Position numbers and translations under genes: made by a program. A stretch of DNA of 64,000 nt from Gammaproteobacteria bacterium (lineage in GTDB: Bacteria; Pseudomonadota; Gammaproteobacteria; HK1): positions 2,404,001-2,468,000 of the forward strand of contig WLWT01000001.1 of the NCBI GenBank assembly GCA_012103455.1, in the 5' to 3' direction. The notes beneath the pieces were generated by a model. The model did not search any database. It saw only the letters and a list, made by a program, of their open reading frames with translations, and was not told where the DNA came from. This document shows, piece by piece, positions 36,141 to 46,561 of this stretch. Positions within the stretch are counted from its first letter, which is position 1, and the number at the start of each line of letters is the position of its first letter.

Positions 36141-37639
36141 TGGAAGACCATTTCCCGGTACTGGTGGTGTTGGTGCCGCTGATGGCAGCGCCGTTGGTAG
36201 TGATCGCCGCCAACGGCGCATTCGGCTGTGCGATGGCGTTCATCGCCAGTTGCTTATCGCTGGCCATGTCGCTCTCGATGCTCGGTCAAGTCACCGATGG
36301 GGCCATGGCGATCAGTTACGCATTGGGTGACTGGGTCGCCCCGTGGGGTATCGAATACCGGGTGGATCGGTTAAATGCGTTGGTATTGGCGCTAGTCAGC
36401 GGTATCAGTGCCGTCGTATTGCTGTTTGCTTGGCGTACCGCTCCACGCAACGTGGCCTCCGACCGGCTGTATTTGTTCTATGCGTGCTGGTTGTTGTGCC
36501 TGACCGGCTTGCTGGGCATTGCGGTCACCGGCGATGCTTTTAATGTATTCGTGTTCCTGGAGATCTCCTCGCTTTCGACCTACACCCTGGTGTCTTTGGC
36601 GAAGCGGCGCAGCGCCCAATGGGCGGCGTTCCGGTATCTCATCATGGGTACCGTTGGCGCCACTTTTATCCTGATCGGTGTGGGGCTGCTGTACATGATG
36701 ACCGGCACGCTCAATATGGCGGATTTGGCGCAACGCTTACCGCCGATCGCCCACACCGCAGCGGTACGCGCCGGGGTTGGGTTTATCCTCGTCGGCGTGG
36801 CGGCGAAGATGGCGTTGTTCCCCTTGCACATGTGGTTGCCCCACGCCTACACCCAGGCCCCCATCGCGGTGAGCGCATTCTTGGCCGGCACCGCCACCAA
36901 AGTCGCCGCTTATCTGATGATGCGCTTCGCGCTGAGCGTGTTCGGCGCCGCTTATAGTTTCGACACTTTGGCCATCGGCACGCCCATCGTGTTGGCGGGC
37001 TGTGGCGCGGCGCTGGTGGGATCGCTAGCCGCCTTGCAGGTGGATGATGTGAAACGGCTGTTGGCTTATTCGAGCCTGGCCCAGATCGGTTACATAGCAT
37101 TGGGCATCGGTATTGGCTCGATCACTGGCGTAGCTGCGGGTATTTTGCACGTTTTCAACCACGCACTGATGAAGACCGCGCTATTCACGGCGCTCGGTTG
37201 TGTGTTGTGGCAATGCGGCAGCCAGACCCTACAGGCGTTCAACGGGTTGGGTCGGCGCATGCCACTGACGGCGTTGGCGTGGTCGGTGGCTGCGGCCAGC
37301 CTGATCGGCATTCCACTGACCGCAGGATTTATCTCCAAGTGGTATTTGATCTTGGGTGCTCTTGAGCGGGGCTGGTGGCCGCTGGCGGTGCTGGTGTTGG
37401 TGACCTCGCTGATGGCGGTCGTGTATATGGGCAAGGTTTTGGAGCGTATTTGGCTAGGGCCGGCGGTGGAGTGGGGCAGGGAGCGAGGAGCGGCGGTGGC
37501 GAAGCCGGTCCCGGCGAGTATGTTGGCGGCCACCCTGCTCCTGGCCGGCGCCAATATCTACTTCGGCATAGATACGGATTTGACTGTCGATGTTGCTTTG
37601 AGCGCGGCCACCGCTTTACTGGCGGGATATGCGCCGTGA
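36140..37639 (+). CDS. mnhD: Mrp-type cation/proton antiporter subunit D (NuoN/NuoL-like)
   Basis: The protein (about 499 residues, ~14 helices) belongs to the proton-conducting membrane transporter family shared with complex I. It shows DAFNVFVFLEISSLSTYTLV (conserved Glu in helix 5), AAKMALFPLHMWLPHAYTQAP (conserved Lys and the HxWLPxAH-type motif), LQVDDVKRLLAYSSLAQIGY and GIPLTAGFISKWYL. It overlaps the following gene by 4 bases. Together with the next gene it makes two antiporter-like channels, as expected for an Mrp complex. Confidence 0.92.
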   Translation: MEDHFPVLVVLVPLMAAPLVVIAANGAFGCAMAFIASCLSLAMSLSMLGQVTDGAMAISYALGDWVAPWGIEYRVDRLNALVLALVSGISAVVLLFAWRTAPRNVASDRLYLFYACWLLCLTGLLGIAVTGDAFNVFVFLEISSLSTYTLVSLAKRRSAQWAAFRYLIMGTVGATFILIGVGLLYMMTGTLNMADLAQRLPPIAHTAAVRAGVGFILVGVAAKMALFPLHMWLPHAYTQAPIAVSAFLAGTATKVAAYLMMRFALSVFGAAYSFDTLAIGTPIVLAGCGAALVGSLAALQVDDVKRLLAYSSLAQIGYIALGIGIGSITGVAAGILHVFNHALMKTALFTALGCVLWQCGSQTLQAFNGLGRRMPLTALAWSVAAASLIGIPLTAGFISKWYLILGALERGWWPLAVLVLVTSLMAVVYMGKVLERIWLGPAVEWGRERGAAVAKPVPASMLAATLLLAGANIYFGIDTDLTVDVALSAATALLAGYAP

Positions 37640-39108
37640 GTGGCCAAGAGCAACTCATTTTGATGCTTGGTATTCCAGCGTTCTGTGCGGTACTGGTAAG
37701 CCTGCTCGGGCGCTGGCCGAATATCCGCGAGTGCGTGACCATATCGAGCGCGTGTGCACTGGTGGGTGTGGTATGGCCATTCGCACTTGCTCTGATCGAG
37801 GGTATAGAGCCGCGTTGGGTCATCGCAACGCCGCTTGCCGGCGTCAAAATCGTATTGCAAGCGGAGCCTTTGGGGGCCGTGTTCGCATTGGTGGCGGCGA
37901 CGCTTTGGATAGTGAGTTCGCTCTATTCCATCGGTTATATGCGTGGCAACAACGAGGACCATCAAACCCGCTTTTATGCGTGCTTCGCCATTGCCATCGC
38001 TTCGGCTATGGGTGTGGCGATGGCCGGTAATCTACTCACCTTATTCATCTTCTACGAAATCTTGACCTTATCGACCTACCCCTTGGTGGCTCATCACGGT
38101 GATGAGGATGCACGGCTAGGTGGCCGGACCTACCTGATGATCTTGCTGGGTACGTCGGTCGGCTTGTTCTTGCTCGCCATCTTGTGGACCCATAGCTTGG
38201 CTGGACACGGTGAATTCCGTCCCGGCGGCATCTTGGCTGGCCACATCGAAGGCGCCATGGTAGCCGTATTGCTGGCGCTCTTCGTCTACGGCATCGGCAA
38301 AGCGGCGCTGATGCCGTTGCACCGATGGCTGCCGGCGGCCATGGTGGCGCCGACGCCGGTCAGTGCATTGTTGCACGCCGTGGCGGTGGTCAAAGCCGGT
38401 GTATTTTGCGTGACCAAGATAGTGGTTTACGTATTCGGCCTCGAGCTGCTAAGCGGTGAAGGTGGCGCTGTTTGGTTGGTGTGGATAGCCGGGATGAGTA
38501 TCGTCATCGCCTCCAGCGTAGCCCTTAAGCAAGACGATCTGAAACGCCGGCTGGCTTACTCGACCGTGAGCCAACTGGCCTATGTGGTACTAGCCGCCGC
38601 GCTGCTTGCGCCGCTTTCGATCATGGCGGCGGTTTTGCACATAGTCGCCCACGCCTTCGGTAAGATCACGTTGTTTTTCGCCGCCGGTTCTATCTATACG
38701 GCGGCGCACAAAACAAGGGTGAGCGAGTTGGCCGGGGTGGGTTGGCGTATGCCGTTTACCATGGGCGCATTCGCTGTGGCCAGTATTTCCCTGATCGGCT
38801 TACCCCCTACCGCAGGCTTTATCAGCAAGTGGTATCTACTGAGTGGTGCCGGCGAGGCGGGACAGCCGTTCGCCATCGCGGCACTGGTAGCTTCTACCGC
38901 GCTTAATGCGGCTTATTTTTTACCCGTCGTGTACACGGCTTTTTTGAAAAAAGAGGCCGAACAGGAAAGTTGCAGCGCTACCCACGGAGAGGCGCCGCTC
39001 CCTATGGTTATAGCCATGGTGTTTACGGCTGCGGTAACCGTTGCGCTTTTCTTCTGGTCCGATGTGCCAATGGCGTTGGCCGTGGCACTATTGACGCGTG
39101 GTTTATGA
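37636..39108 (+). CDS. NuoL/MrpA-N-like proton-translocating subunit
   Basis: The 490-residue product is a second antiporter-like subunit. FIFYEILTLSTYPLVAHHGD carries the conserved Glu, GIGKAALMPLHRWLPAAMVAPTPVSALLHAVAVVKAG the Lys/His helices, LKQDDLKRRLAYSTVSQLAY the typical linker, and GLPPTAGFISKWYL a late helix. The GTG at 37636 overlapping the mnhD stop was chosen, since upstream codons of the open frame lie inside mnhD and are not family-like. It lacks the C-terminal extension of classical MrpA, which is instead encoded at 34809-35351. Confidence 0.9.
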   Translation: MSGQEQLILMLGIPAFCAVLVSLLGRWPNIRECVTISSACALVGVVWPFALALIEGIEPRWVIATPLAGVKIVLQAEPLGAVFALVAATLWIVSSLYSIGYMRGNNEDHQTRFYACFAIAIASAMGVAMAGNLLTLFIFYEILTLSTYPLVAHHGDEDARLGGRTYLMILLGTSVGLFLLAILWTHSLAGHGEFRPGGILAGHIEGAMVAVLLALFVYGIGKAALMPLHRWLPAAMVAPTPVSALLHAVAVVKAGVFCVTKIVVYVFGLELLSGEGGAVWLVWIAGMSIVIASSVALKQDDLKRRLAYSTVSQLAYVVLAAALLAPLSIMAAVLHIVAHAFGKITLFFAAGSIYTAAHKTRVSELAGVGWRMPFTMGAFAVASISLIGLPPTAGFISKWYLLSGAGEAGQPFAIAALVASTALNAAYFLPVVYTAFLKKEAEQESCSATHGEAPLPMVIAMVFTAAVTVALFFWSDVPMALAVALLTRGL

Positions 39109-39189
39109 GGCAGCGCGATCCTCTTCGCCTATTTGACTATGTGCCGGTTTGTCTACATAGCTCGGTTTGTCTACATACGCTTAAGACAC

Positions 39190-39960
39190 TCACTTCGGCC
39201 AGGGTAGACTGAACTCGGCTTTTAAGTCGTTGAACGCGGCTTCACCACGGCTGAGTTTTTCAGGTGACAGGTTCTGGGCGGTCAGTTCTTTATTGTTGAT
39301 GGCATCGGCGTTGTTAAAGGCGGCTCCGGCGGAAAACCACGCATAAGCTTGGGCGTCATCCTCCTCTACCCCATGCCCTAAAGCCGCCATGATGCCGAGA
39401 TTATTCATCGCCTTGGCATTGCCGCCCATGGCCGAACGGCGGTACCAGTGCAGAGCGCTCGAGTATTCGCGCGGTACACCGCGGCCTTCGTAATACATCA
39501 AGCCGAGATTGTACTGGGCGAGTGGTTCGCCGGCTTCAGCCGCCCGGCGCAGCCAATGAGCGGCCTGCCGATCATCTGGCGGCACACCGTGACCCTGCGC
39601 GTACATTAGACCTAGACTGGTTTGGGCGCGTATGTGGCCTTGCTCGGCGGCGGCCCTGTACCATTTGGCCGCCAAGCGGTAATCGCGCGGTATGCCCTGG
39701 CCAGCGTCGTAACTGGCGGCGAGGCGGAATTGTTCTTGCGCATCTACCGGTGCCGCCCGTTCAACAGCGGTGTGGTCCGGTATCAGCGCCGCCCGGTTGC
39801 GCGCTTCAGCCTCGCGCGCCTGCACCTGTTGCAGCAATATGCCGATGTTGAGATCGGCACTGGCACTATGCGGCCATAACAGTGCGTCGGCTGTGACAAC
39901 GTTGCCCACAACTACTATAAGCGGGACTATGACGGGCCATCGGTTTCGCGTAAACACCAT
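39190..39960 (-). CDS. Secreted Sel1-repeat (TPR-like) protein
   Basis: The 256-residue product has a probable signal peptide (about 1-30) and five or so Sel1-like repeats from residue ~77 onward, for example AAKWYRAAAEQGHIRAQTSLG and SALHWYRRSAMGGNAKAMNNLG. Such repeats mediate protein contacts. It lies 11 bases downstream of prsT on the same strand, so the two are probably co-transcribed and may work together in the envelope. No catalytic motif is visible and its precise role is unknown. Confidence 0.85.
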   Translation of the reverse strand: MVFTRNRWPVIVPLIVVVGNVVTADALLWPHSASADLNIGILLQQVQAREAEARNRAALIPDHTAVERAAPVDAQEQFRLAASYDAGQGIPRDYRLAAKWYRAAAEQGHIRAQTSLGLMYAQGHGVPPDDRQAAHWLRRAAEAGEPLAQYNLGLMYYEGRGVPREYSSALHWYRRSAMGGNAKAMNNLGIMAALGHGVEEDDAQAYAWFSAGAAFNNADAINNKELTAQNLSPEKLSRGEAAFNDLKAEFSLPWPK

Positions 39961-39971
39961 TCACGGGATGC

Positions 39972-42821
39972 TCATTTTAAAATGTTGAGCAGGTTGCGCG
40001 CGTCATCTTTGAAGGCCAATTCCTGCGGCGAGGCTATCACCTCTTCCAAAAGCTCTTTGGCCCGTTCTTTTTCACCCGTGCGCACTAATGTGTAGGCCAG
40101 ATGGTAGCGGATCTCCATGGAGCCTGGGGCTCCTGTGGCGGCTTTTTTCAGCAGCGTCAAGCCTTGTTGCACCTTACCGCTCAGCACCAGTAGCCAACCG
40201 TAGGTATCGACTATAGCAGGTGAGTGCTTAGCTAATTGGTAGGCCCGTTTAGCGTATTCCAAGGCCCGGGGATCTTTTGATTTATGGTAGATCCAGGCCA
40301 GATTGTTAAGAGCGATCACGTTGTTCGGTGAATGAGCGAGAATAGCCTCGTAGCCGCGCGCAGCTTCCGGTCCGGAATCATGGCTTTGATCAAGAGTGGC
40401 GAGAGCCAGCCGTGAGGCGTGATCGTCCGGCTTTTCGAGCAGCCATTCACGCAGTCCTTGGGCGGCTTTGGCGTAGCTGCCTAGTTCGATATCGACGCGG
40501 GCTATGAGCCGTGCAAGGGCGCCGCTAGGGGCTAGTGCGAAAGCTTTTTGGTAGGCGCTTCGCGCCGCTTCGGCCTGCCCGGCGGCCATGTTGACATCTC
40601 CAAGGAGTAAATAACCGGCCGACTCCTTTGGGCTCATCTCGCTTACCCTGGTAGCTTGTTGGATGGCCGAGGCGAAATGACCGTCACGCGCGTCGAGCCG
40701 CGCCAAACTGCTCAGCGCCAAGCGGTTATCTCCCTGCGCCTGCAAGACGGTTTCCAAATTGGCGCGAGCGGCGGCGTGATTACCAGAGCGCATCAGCGAT
40801 TCGCCCAGACGCCAACGATATTGCATATTGTCCGGGTAAGCTTGTGTCAGTTCTTTGAATATATTCTGGGCATCGGCGCTGTTGCCTTGCGCATCTAAAC
40901 TGCGCGCTAATATGACTTGCGCCTGCGGTGCCTTAGGTGCGATCTCGACCGCCTCTTTGGCCATTCGTACACCTTCCCTGATGCGGCCATTCAGAAGGTA
41001 GCCATCGGCCAGTATCAGGCGTGCGCGCAGGGCGCTTTTATTGTTGTTACGAATACTGAGTAGGGTTTGCTCCGCTTTCTCTGGAGCCTCTTCGGTGATG
41101 TATATGCGGGCGAGGCGCAGCGCTGCCATCTCCATATCAGGGTTGGCCGCAAGAATGGACTCGTAGCGCTGCGTGGCGCTCTTCACGTCGCCTGCTTGAA
41201 TATCCATGTCGGCCAGATGCAGTGTGGCGTTGTGAAATTTCGGATCGAGCTTCAATGCGCGGGAGAAGTATGCGCGGGCTTTATCCACCTCGCCTTTGCC
41301 CCGGTAGGCGATGCCGCTCAGGTTTAGTGGGAGCGGATCGCCCGGTTGGCGCCCGGCCAGTTTCGCTGCCGCGGCAATGGCTTTATCCCACTGCTCGCGC
41401 TGCAAGAAGGCATAGACGAGCAATAGATCGGCACGGGTGAAATTCGGATCAACCGCCAGTATTTCTTGCAGGGTTTGCACCGCTTCGGACTCTTTACCGA
41501 TCACCATTTGTTGAATGGCGAGTTGGGCGCGTATCGCGCTAGCTTCAGGGTCTAGCTGAGCGGCACTTTCCAGCAGTTCAGTTCCTTCCTGATAGCGTTG
41601 AACGCCTATGTAAGCGAGCCCCAGCGTGGCTAGGATCTGGGGATCCTCGTTTGCCTTATCCCTGAGCGGCTCCAGTGTATGGATGGCGTTTTCCGCCTGG
41701 TCCAGCTTCAGGTAGGCGCTTGCCAGTAGCTTGCGGGCGATCGGGAGGTAGACGCTTGCCATTAGCTTGCGGACGGTCGGGTGCTCCAGCTTATGCTCGA
41801 CCAGCCGGTTGAGATAAGCTTCCGCCTGCTTATACTCTTTTTGTGTGTAATGTAACGCACCTGCCAACAGCAGTGTTTCCGGGTGATTGGGCGCAAGACG
41901 CAGTACCTCCCTGAAGGCGGTTAGGGCGGTATCGGTATCGCCCGCTTGCTGTGCCGAGATCGCCCGCAGGTAGTTGACCAGGGGATGGGTCGGGTTGGCT
42001 TCGTAGAGGCCATCCAGGATTTTGTCGGCTTCGTCTAATCTTCCCAAGCCGAGATTGGCGCTCACCAGCCCGAGGAGCACGGCCGGTGCGTTGGGGGCGA
42101 TCTTCTCGGCCGCCTCGTAAGTCGCCAAAGCGTCTTCAAACTTACCATCGCGCAAGTCGATTTCGCCTTTTAGCAGCGACGTTTCGATGCCCACCCTGCC
42201 GATACCCGCGCTCTCGCTACCGATGGACCTCGTGATCTGCGTTTGCGCCGCTGCATGGTCGCCGCGCAGCAGAGCGACGTGGGCCATGCCGCGTAGCGCT
42301 CCAGCATGATTCGGGTCGTTAGCCAGGGCTTTTTGGAATGCGGCTTTCGCCTGGTCCGGTGCGTTCAAGCCAAAGCGGGCCTCTCCTTTCAGCACGGTGA
42401 CCTCATTGCTCGGTTTTAGCTGGGTCAGCCGGGCCAGCGCTTCTTTGAACTGCGATTGTTGTAACTGCGCTTTTACTATCGACAAATCGACGTCCTCGCC
42501 TCGTTTACCGGCCTGTTTAGCCCGCTCCAGCTCCTTTAAGGCAGATGCGCCCTGGCGAAGGTCTAGATAAATGTTGCCCAACAACCAGCGGGCCTCGGCG
42601 TTGTCCGCATCGCTTTGCAATACGTTCTTCAAGGCGACCATGGCAGCGAACCTATCGCCCTTGGCGATTAGCGATTGGGCTTGTTGCATGTGATCGGCCG
42701 CACTATCCCCCGCCAGGTAGGCGCCAGCGACCACCGCCAGCACCACCGCCACCAAGATGAGTGCGGCCCAACGCGCGAGGTTCCACTTGGATTTTCGTCG
42801 ATGCTGCATCTTAGTCCTCAT
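39972..42821 (-). CDS. prsT: XrtA/PEP-CTERM system TPR-repeat protein PrsT
   Basis: The 949-residue protein is a membrane-anchored TPR superhelix. A helix at about 15-39 (WAALILVAVVLAVVAGAYLAG) is followed by more than 20 TPR units, for example LIAKGDRFAAMVALKNVLQ, RWLLGNIYLDL and AYRGKGEVDKARAYFSRALK. Length, N-terminal anchor and position next to prsK/prsR match PrsT of exosortase A loci, thought to act in EPS export or PEP-CTERM protein sorting. A 36-base imperfect tandem duplication at 41711-41782 (ARKLLASAYL against RKLMASVYL) has lengthened one TPR. It is divergent from the sugar transferase gene. Confidence 0.88.
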   Translation of the reverse strand: MRTKMQHRRKSKWNLARWAALILVAVVLAVVAGAYLAGDSAADHMQQAQSLIAKGDRFAAMVALKNVLQSDADNAEARWLLGNIYLDLRQGASALKELERAKQAGKRGEDVDLSIVKAQLQQSQFKEALARLTQLKPSNEVTVLKGEARFGLNAPDQAKAAFQKALANDPNHAGALRGMAHVALLRGDHAAAQTQITRSIGSESAGIGRVGIETSLLKGEIDLRDGKFEDALATYEAAEKIAPNAPAVLLGLVSANLGLGRLDEADKILDGLYEANPTHPLVNYLRAISAQQAGDTDTALTAFREVLRLAPNHPETLLLAGALHYTQKEYKQAEAYLNRLVEHKLEHPTVRKLMASVYLPIARKLLASAYLKLDQAENAIHTLEPLRDKANEDPQILATLGLAYIGVQRYQEGTELLESAAQLDPEASAIRAQLAIQQMVIGKESEAVQTLQEILAVDPNFTRADLLLVYAFLQREQWDKAIAAAAKLAGRQPGDPLPLNLSGIAYRGKGEVDKARAYFSRALKLDPKFHNATLHLADMDIQAGDVKSATQRYESILAANPDMEMAALRLARIYITEEAPEKAEQTLLSIRNNNKSALRARLILADGYLLNGRIREGVRMAKEAVEIAPKAPQAQVILARSLDAQGNSADAQNIFKELTQAYPDNMQYRWRLGESLMRSGNHAAARANLETVLQAQGDNRLALSSLARLDARDGHFASAIQQATRVSEMSPKESAGYLLLGDVNMAAGQAEAARSAYQKAFALAPSGALARLIARVDIELGSYAKAAQGLREWLLEKPDDHASRLALATLDQSHDSGPEAARGYEAILAHSPNNVIALNNLAWIYHKSKDPRALEYAKRAYQLAKHSPAIVDTYGWLLVLSGKVQQGLTLLKKAATGAPGSMEIRYHLAYTLVRTGEKERAKELLEEVIASPQELAFKDDARNLLNILK

Positions 42822-43038
42822 AGATGAGCGGTTGCCGTTTGGTCTGTCCCATAGAAGCTGGCTCCGCTAGGGTACGTGATTGTAGCGTGCTTTCGGTTGT
42901 GAGTGGTTTCAGCCTGACGCTCTTGGCGTCCATGCCCCCGGCACGATCATGTCTGAGGTTCACTGGCACGTGGACTTCCGCTGTATCAGCGCCGAAAATA
43001 CTGCGCCTTAGCTGCGTTGCAACCTTGGCGCCGTTCCT

Positions 43039-44433
43039 ATGATTCGGATTTTCCGGCACTACATCCCGAAGTTTCTGATCGTACTCGGAACAGTCGAGGC
43101 GCTGATCTTGTTCTGCTCGGTCTATTTGGGCGTCGCGCCGCCTTTTGTAGGACCGAATCCAACGCGTCAATTATTGGTCGGCGAGTTGTGGTCCAAGGCT
43201 GCGTTCTACGCCATTATCATGATGCTGGCCTTCTCCTCGGTGGGCCTTTATCAGCGCGATTTGAGTGACGAAGTGCGCGGCCTGATATTGCGCCTCGCGG
43301 TGGCTCTGACGGGTGGCTCTATCGCCACCGGCGTTGGTATGTATCTATGGCCGCGCATGTCCATAGGTGTGAGCGCGTTCTTGCTCGCTTTGCTCATCTC
43401 GGCCATTTGTATCGTTGTGTTTCGCAAGCTGGTGTATCAGTTCTCCGGGTACGATCAGCTAAAGCGCAGGGTGCTTGTCCTAGGTGCCGCTGAGCGTGCA
43501 GCATCGGCGCTGTCGATCGAGGAAGCCGGCGAGGTCAGCGACATCATCCTGGTCGGATTCGTACATGTGCGGGGCGAGGATTCGACCATAGACCGCGAGC
43601 GGCGGGTATACGTGCAGACCAACTTGCTGGACCTTTGCTTGGAATTGCAGGTCGAAGAGCTGGTGGTTGCCATAGATGAGGAACAGGTCGAGTTTCCCGT
43701 GGGACAGATCTTGGATTGCAAGATGCATGGTGTGGCGGTCATGGACCAGGTGACTTTCCTGGAGCAGCAAAGCGGTTGCCTGCAATTGCATGCTTTGCGC
43801 CCAAGCACCATCGTGTTCGCGGAAGGTTTCGTGCAGGCGGTGGTGAAGGGCTATGCACACCGCGCTTTCGATCTGGTGGTCAGTGCCTGCGGCTTGGTGT
43901 TGGCATCGCCTTTGATGTTGTTGACGGCACTCGCTATCTACGCGGAATCGGGTTTTAGAGGCCCCATTTTGTACCGTCAGATCCGCGTTGGACGCAACGG
44001 TAGGCACTTTCAGATATTGAAGTTCCGCAGCATGCGTACGGATGCGGAACTCGATGGTCATGCCCGTTGGGCGCAGGAGAACGACTCGCGTATCACCCGC
44101 ATCGGTGGTTTGCTGCGCAAAACTCGTCTGGATGAGTTGCCGCAGTTGGTCAACGTGCTAGCGGGTACCATGAGCTTTGTGGGACCGCGGCCAGAGCGCC
44201 CCGAATTCGTCGATTCGCTATCCAAGGAGATCCCTTATTTCGATCTCCGTCACATCGTCAATCCTGGTATTACCGGATGGGCTCAGATCTGCTATCCCTA
44301 CGGCGCCTCAATCGAGGATGCGCGGCGCAAGCTGGAGTATGATCTCTATTACATCAAGAACTACAGCTTGTTCTTGGATCTGGCCATCATGATACAAACC
44401 GCCCAGGTCGTTCTCTGGGGTAAGGGGCGGTAA
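43039..44433 (+). CDS. XrtA-system undecaprenyl-phosphate sugar transferase (TIGR03013-like)
   Basis: The 464-residue protein probably starts EPS repeat-unit synthesis by moving a sugar phosphate onto undecaprenyl phosphate. Four N-terminal helices (~10-130) and a nucleotide-binding-like middle ([13 protein letters not shown]) precede a helix near 280-305 and the bacterial sugar transferase domain: [40 protein letters not shown] and [13 protein letters not shown]. This layout is that of the TIGR03013 family of PEP-CTERM/XrtA EPS loci. prsK follows about 20 bases later. Confidence 0.92.
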   Translation: MIRIFRHYIPKFLIVLGTVEALILFCSVYLGVAPPFVGPNPTRQLLVGELWSKAAFYAIIMMLAFSSVGLYQRDLSDEVRGLILRLAVALTGGSIATGVGMYLWPRMSIGVSAFLLALLISAICIVVFRKLVYQFSGYDQLKRRVLVLGAAERAASALSIEEAGEVSDIILVGFVHVRGEDSTIDRERRVYVQTNLLDLCLELQVEELVVAIDEEQVEFPVGQILDCKMHGVAVMDQVTFLEQQSGCLQLHALRPSTIVFAEGFVQAVVKGYAHRAFDLVVSACGLVLASPLMLLTALAIYAESGFRGPILYRQIRVGRNGRHFQILKFRSMRTDAELDGHARWAQENDSRITRIGGLLRKTRLDELPQLVNVLAGTMSFVGPRPERPEFVDSLSKEIPYFDLRHIVNPGITGWAQICYPYGASIEDARRKLEYDLYYIKNYSLFLDLAIMIQTAQVVLWGKGR

Positions 44434-44452
44434 GTTCCGGGGCCTGGCCGTG

Positions 44453-46561
44453 ATGATGGTCAGCATAGGTACTCTTTCCTACGGATTCGGCGGTGGGCTC
44501 TATCTGTTATTGAGCGTTCTGCTGTTCACCGCTTGGCGTGGCCGGGTTCAGGGTGGCTTGATGTTGACGGTATCGGTGCTGTCAACCCTGTGGTGTTTCG
44601 CCTTGGCGTACTACGCCAGTAGCGGTACTCCTGGACTACTAATGCTCATGATATTGGAGGCCTTGCGCGCCGCTGCCTGGCTCGTCTTCTTGCTGCGCTT
44701 GCTCGGCTTCGGCTCAGGTAAGAACAGCGATGGGCGCGCTGATGTGCGCTGGCTGGCGCATGCGGTGTGGATCGCCTTGACCTGCTTCGGTCTTTGGTTT
44801 GCCGCTGCCCTGACGGTACATGGCACGCAGCTTATTACCGCAAACAGCGTCTTATCCGTTGCTATGGGCTTCGTCGCCTTGGCGGTGCTAGGACTGGTGT
44901 TGATCGAGCAGCTCTACCGCAACACCCGCCGCGAGCTGCGCTGGGCTATCAAGCTCCTGTGTCTAGGCTCTGGCGGTCTTTTTGCCTACGACTTGTTTTT
45001 GTACGCCGATGCCATGCTGGTCAAGCAGATCGACATCACCTTGTGGAGGGCCCGCGGTGCCATCCACGGTTTGGTCGTGCCGATGTTGGTAGTGGCGGCT
45101 GCGCGCAATCCTCAATGGTCGCTGGAGGTGTTCGTCTCGCGGCGCGTGGTATTTCACTCCGCGGCACTGCTGGGGGCCGGCATCTATTTGATAGCGATGT
45201 CATTCGCGGGGTACTACATCCGCATATACGGCGGTGAATGGGGCGCGGTAGCGCAAACAGTGTTCCTCTTCGGTGCGCTGGTGATGTTGGTGCTGTTGCT
45301 GGCATCGGGGCAGATACGGTCGCGCCTGCGCTTGGCGCTGAACAAACATTTCTTCCGCGATAAATACGAGTACCGGGAAGAGTGGCTGAAATTCACCTAC
45401 ACACTGTCCGATAGTGCCGATGACAGAGAATTGCGGGAAAACGTGGTCGGTGGTATCGCCAATGCCATGGAGTCGCCTGGTGGTATTCTCTGGATGCGCC
45501 GCGCAAAAAGCCACTTCGTGCCCACGGCAGCAGCTCAACTGGATTTGCCCGAGGGGTGCGTGTTGCCGATCGACGCTTCGATGATAAGGTTTTTAAGCAC
45601 CTCGGGGTGGGTCATCTTTTTGGACGAAGTGAACACCGGTAAGCAGCACTACAAGAATTTGGTTCTACCCGATTGGCTCGGCACGTTGTGGCGGCCCTGG
45701 CTAGTGGTCCCGCTCATCTACGGCGAATCGTTGATCGGCTTCATCATCCTCGCCCGCTCCGCGGCAGCGCGGCGTCTTAACTGGGAAGACACCGATCTGC
45801 TAAAGACCATGGGGCGGCAAGCGGCCACCCATTTGGCGATGATGCGGGCCTCCGAAGCGCTGGCGGAAGCGCGTCAATTTGAAGCCTTCAACCGCTTGTC
45901 GTCATTCGTGGTGCATGATCTCAAGAACGTAGCCGCGCAACTCTCGTTGGTAACCGCCAATGCCAAGCGCCATTTGGACAATCCGGAGTTTGTCGCAGAC
46001 GCCATGTCCACGGTGGAGAACGCGACGGCGAGAATGAACCGTATGTTGGCTCATCTGCGCAAAGGCAAAATCGAGGAGACCGCCACCAAGGTCATCAATA
46101 TCGGTCCCGTAATGGAGAAGGTGGTCGAAGCGCGTAGCGCCGATCAGCCACGGCCGGAATTGAAAGTGGTGAACCCGGGACTAACTGTTAACGCCGATCC
46201 CGAGCGTCTGGCGACGGTGGTCGAACACATTGTGCAAAATGCACAAGAGGCCACGGAAAATGATGGCGAAGTGGTGGTATCACTACGCTTCGATGAGGAC
46301 AGCGTCGTTATAGAGATCGCCGACTCGGGTTGCGGGATGGACGCGGACTTCATCGCATCGCGGCTGTTCAAGCCATTCGATACGACCAAGGGGAATGCCG
46401 GTATGGGGATCGGTGTGTATGAGAGCCGCGAGTTCGTCGAGAGCTGTGGCGGTGAATTGGAGGTGAACAGTAACAAAGGACTCGGCACTACGTTTGCCCT
46501 GCGTTTCCCGCCAGGGACTGAACAGCCTGGCGGGTTGCTGGTGATGGGGGGCGAGCATTGA
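44453..46561 (+). CDS. prsK: XrtA/PEP-CTERM system sensor histidine kinase PrsK
   Basis: The kinase (about 702 residues) has some ten N-terminal membrane helices (~1-290), a GAF-like cytosolic domain (~310-450, VPLIYGESLIGFIILAR), a HisKA-type phospho-acceptor in FVVHDLKNVAAQLSLV (His near 487) and a HATPase_c domain with N box HIVQNAQEATEND, G1 box IADSGCGMD and GNAGMGIGVYESREF. This matches PrsK, partner of PrsR. Its stop overlaps the prsR start. The signal sensed is unknown. Confidence 0.93.
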   Translation: MMVSIGTLSYGFGGGLYLLLSVLLFTAWRGRVQGGLMLTVSVLSTLWCFALAYYASSGTPGLLMLMILEALRAAAWLVFLLRLLGFGSGKNSDGRADVRWLAHAVWIALTCFGLWFAAALTVHGTQLITANSVLSVAMGFVALAVLGLVLIEQLYRNTRRELRWAIKLLCLGSGGLFAYDLFLYADAMLVKQIDITLWRARGAIHGLVVPMLVVAAARNPQWSLEVFVSRRVVFHSAALLGAGIYLIAMSFAGYYIRIYGGEWGAVAQTVFLFGALVMLVLLLASGQIRSRLRLALNKHFFRDKYEYREEWLKFTYTLSDSADDRELRENVVGGIANAMESPGGILWMRRAKSHFVPTAAAQLDLPEGCVLPIDASMIRFLSTSGWVIFLDEVNTGKQHYKNLVLPDWLGTLWRPWLVVPLIYGESLIGFIILARSAAARRLNWEDTDLLKTMGRQAATHLAMMRASEALAEARQFEAFNRLSSFVVHDLKNVAAQLSLVTANAKRHLDNPEFVADAMSTVENATARMNRMLAHLRKGKIEETATKVINIGPVMEKVVEARSADQPRPELKVVNPGLTVNADPERLATVVEHIVQNAQEATENDGEVVVSLRFDEDSVVIEIADSGCGMDADFIASRLFKPFDTTKGNAGMGIGVYESREFVESCGGELEVNSNKGLGTTFALRFPPGTEQPGGLLVMGGEH

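Noticed and set aside
37375..37635. Longer N-terminus for the NuoL-like subunit
   Set aside because: These codons overlap mnhD in another frame and have no family similarity; the GTG at 37636 overlaps the mnhD stop in the usual operon style.
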